From assembly GCF_021155775.2 (NCBI RefSeq), contig NC_060238.1, forward strand, positions 14,596,042 through 14,660,041: a DNA stretch of 64,000 nucleotides. The letters are read 5' to 3'. Below the pieces are notes generated by a model. It worked only from the letters and a program-made list of their open reading frames with translations. It ran no database searches and was not told the DNA's origin. Origin of the DNA: Neodiprion pinetum (taxonomy: Eukaryota > Arthropoda > Insecta > Hymenoptera > Diprionidae). How positions within the stretch are numbered: position 1 is the stretch's first letter; every line of letters begins with the position of its first letter. This document shows, piece by piece, positions 62,548 to 64,000 of the stretch. The position numbers and the translations under genes are program-made.

Positions 62548-64000
62548 TACCGCAGGTGGCGGGGGGGTTAAATCCCTCGTTCGGGACGTGACGACCCCGC
62601 GTACATCGAGTAAGTCAAGGGGGACTGAAGTTGGCACAGGCCCAATGGATGGCCCCCGAGGCGGCCTCAGGAGGCGGATTGGGCGTAAAAACCTGGTCCG
62701 CTCGGGAAGTGACGACCCCGGGGTTTTCTAGTAAGTCGGAGGGGACGGAAGTCGGCACAAGCCCGACGGAAGGCCCCCGAGGCGACCTCAGGGGCCGTGC
62801 TATGTTCCGGCGCGGTACGGGGAGTCGCGCCCCCGAGAGACCCGTAGCACGTAGGAACTTTATGGAGATGCGCAAGAATAATAACGACATACCTCAGGTG
62901 GTAGCCCCAGCACAGGGGAAATCCACCCTGAGTTCCGATCGGGTGAAAGCCCCGGTGGCTCATGGCAGCGGCATGGATTCTGAGGGCCGCAAATTGTGCA
63001 AAGACCAGGTGACAAAGACGGCAACAAAGACAGCGGACACGAAAACTGGAACAGCGGACAGGACGACACTGGGACTCCAGCGACGAGACAGGACGGACAG
63101 CGTGTCGAGCACGAGCAGCGGAGCGAGTTGCGCTTCCGCTGTATCCACGATCGGCACAAAGACACGAATCACGGACGATATGGACCTGACGGACGTATTG
63201 TTACTGATTCACAGTACGGCGACAAGGATGGCCGAGGCAGCGGCCATCCAAAAAAACATGAGTATGTCCGTTAAACTGGGCATCAAGACTATTCTCGAGG
63301 CTGCCGATGTTGCGCTTAACAGGCGCGCTAAAGCAGCCCCGGAGGACCACAAGACGGACAACGAGACGACGGAGACGGACGTTGAGACTGAACAACGGAC
63401 ACAAAACACTCCGCGGACGAAACGGAAACGGGAGGCGACTGGAACCACTCCGGAAACCTCTCAGAAGAGGGCAACGGTTGCGGAACCGGTCGCTGACTGG
63501 CAGACAGTGACAAGGACAAGAAAGGAAAAGGAGAAACGGAAGACGCGGACGAAAGGGACGAACGCGACGACGGACACGACGGCCGGGGCTGAGGGGCGCA
63601 GAGCGGCTCCCAAACACTGGGGGACGGCGGTGCTCGTCAAACCCGGGAACGACACGACGTACTCCGACATTGTGAGGAAGATACGGACCACGGTCGACCC
63701 TGCGAAGAGTCACGTTAAAGTGACGACTCTCAGGAAGACGAAGAATGGTCTGTGTCTTCTGAAGATAAAGACAGACGCCAACGGACGAGACGACTTCCGA
63801 CGCGTCCTGCAGGACGCGGTCGGCGACGCAGGTAACGTCAGGACCGGGACCTCCAGGGTTCAACTGGAGATCATGGATTTGGACTGTGTCACGACCAGAA
63901 ACGACGTAATACAGGCACTGCGACGGGAGACGGGACGAGACGCGGACTTTGGGGTCCATATCTTCGGTCCGAACCGGGCCGAGCAGTTTATGGCCGTATG
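62548..64000 (+). mobile_element. R1-clade non-LTR retrotransposon, copy 4 (cut by window edge)
   Basis: Same 5' end (TTACCGCAGG) and ORF1 as copy 3, in tandem behind it. It is the mirror partner of copy 1 by position. Confidence 0.93.
62649..64000 (+). CDS. ORF1 (gag-like), retrotransposon copy 4, partial
   Basis: Open from ATG 62,649 to the window edge, ending just before the zinc knuckles. At the codon where copy 1 has its TGA this copy has CGA, so the copy 1 nonsense is not shared. Small changes from copy 3 include EKEKRKTRTKG where copy 3 has EKKKRKTRTEG. Confidence 0.9.
   Translation, partial: MAPEAASGGGLGVKTWSAREVTTPGFSSKSEGTEVGTSPTEGPRGDLRGRAMFRRGTGSRAPERPVARRNFMEMRKNNNDIPQVVAPAQGKSTLSSDRVKAPVAHGSGMDSEGRKLCKDQVTKTATKTADTKTGTADRTTLGLQRRDRTDSVSSTSSGASCASAVSTIGTKTRITDDMDLTDVLLLIHSTATRMAEAAAIQKNMSMSVKLGIKTILEAADVALNRRAKAAPEDHKTDNETTETDVETEQRTQNTPRTKRKREATGTTPETSQKRATVAEPVADWQTVTRTRKEKEKRKTRTKGTNATTDTTAGAEGRRAAPKHWGTAVLVKPGNDTTYSDIVRKIRTTVDPAKSHVKVTTLRKTKNGLCLLKIKTDANGRDDFRRVLQDAVGDAGNVRTGTSRVQLEIMDLDCVTTRNDVIQALRRETGRDADFGVHIFGPNRAEQFMAV

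Overview
The window is eukaryotic nuclear DNA from an arthropod, most likely an insect; a hymenopteran is a guess from the element families, not shown by the sequence. The evidence is spliced transposase exons, TATA plus TCAGT-type initiators, AATAAA signals, an R1-clade non-LTR retrotransposon, a Penelope-like element, piggyBac, mariner and TTAA-targeting DNA transposons, and three Polinton/Maverick (adintovirus-like) copies. No host single-copy gene, tRNA, rRNA or CRISPR array was recognised. Nearly everything here is mobile DNA, much of it nested.

Region by region: (1) 1-~12,280: Polinton 1, nearly complete but entering from the left edge. It carries protein-primed DNA polymerase B (+), chromodomain integrase (-), a fibre-like small protein (-), a 296-aa protein (-), packaging ATPase (-), PLA2-like capsid protein (+), adenain-like protease (+), penton (+), a 58-aa ORF (+), double-jelly-roll major capsid protein (+), a 196-aa conserved protein (+) and an OB-like protein (-). 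Several genes carry single nonsense codons or frameshifts. (2) ~12,280-34,893: Polinton 2, an older inverted copy facing Polinton 1 tail to tail. It is interrupted by a piggyBac (~12,612-19,260) that itself holds a mariner (15,021-18,327), by a ~0.7 kb MITE (21,581-22,279), and by a 7.86 kb TTAA-flanked element (24,337-32,192) with a Mutator/Kolobok-like transposase and a DEDDh exonuclease, which in turn holds a 651-bp TTAA MITE. (3) 34,894-35,690: C-rich and AC-rich low-complexity DNA. (4) 35,690-39,790: polymerase B of Polinton 3. (5) 39,996-64,000: four copies of one ~5 kb R1-clade retrotransposon, two on each strand, all inside (TAA)n. They lie in the arms of a very large inverted repeat centred near 53,680, whose core is a Penelope-like element with a GIY-YIG domain and hammerhead-ribozyme-like cores. 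A 535-bp fold-back element and Polinton integrase/polymerase scraps sit in both arms.

How it works together: each Polinton encoded its own replication (polymerase), integration (integrase), packaging (ATPase), maturation (protease) and capsid genes, which makes it a virus-like self-synthesising transposon; all three copies are now broken. The R1-like element is the only family with apparently intact ORF pairs (copies 2 and 3) and looks recently active, inserting head-to-tail into TAA microsatellites. Relative age from nesting: Polinton 2 first, then piggyBac, the 0.7 kb MITE and the TTAA element inside it, then mariner inside piggyBac and the 651-bp MITE inside the transposase. The arms of the large palindrome are so alike that it is either recent or partly an assembly artefact.
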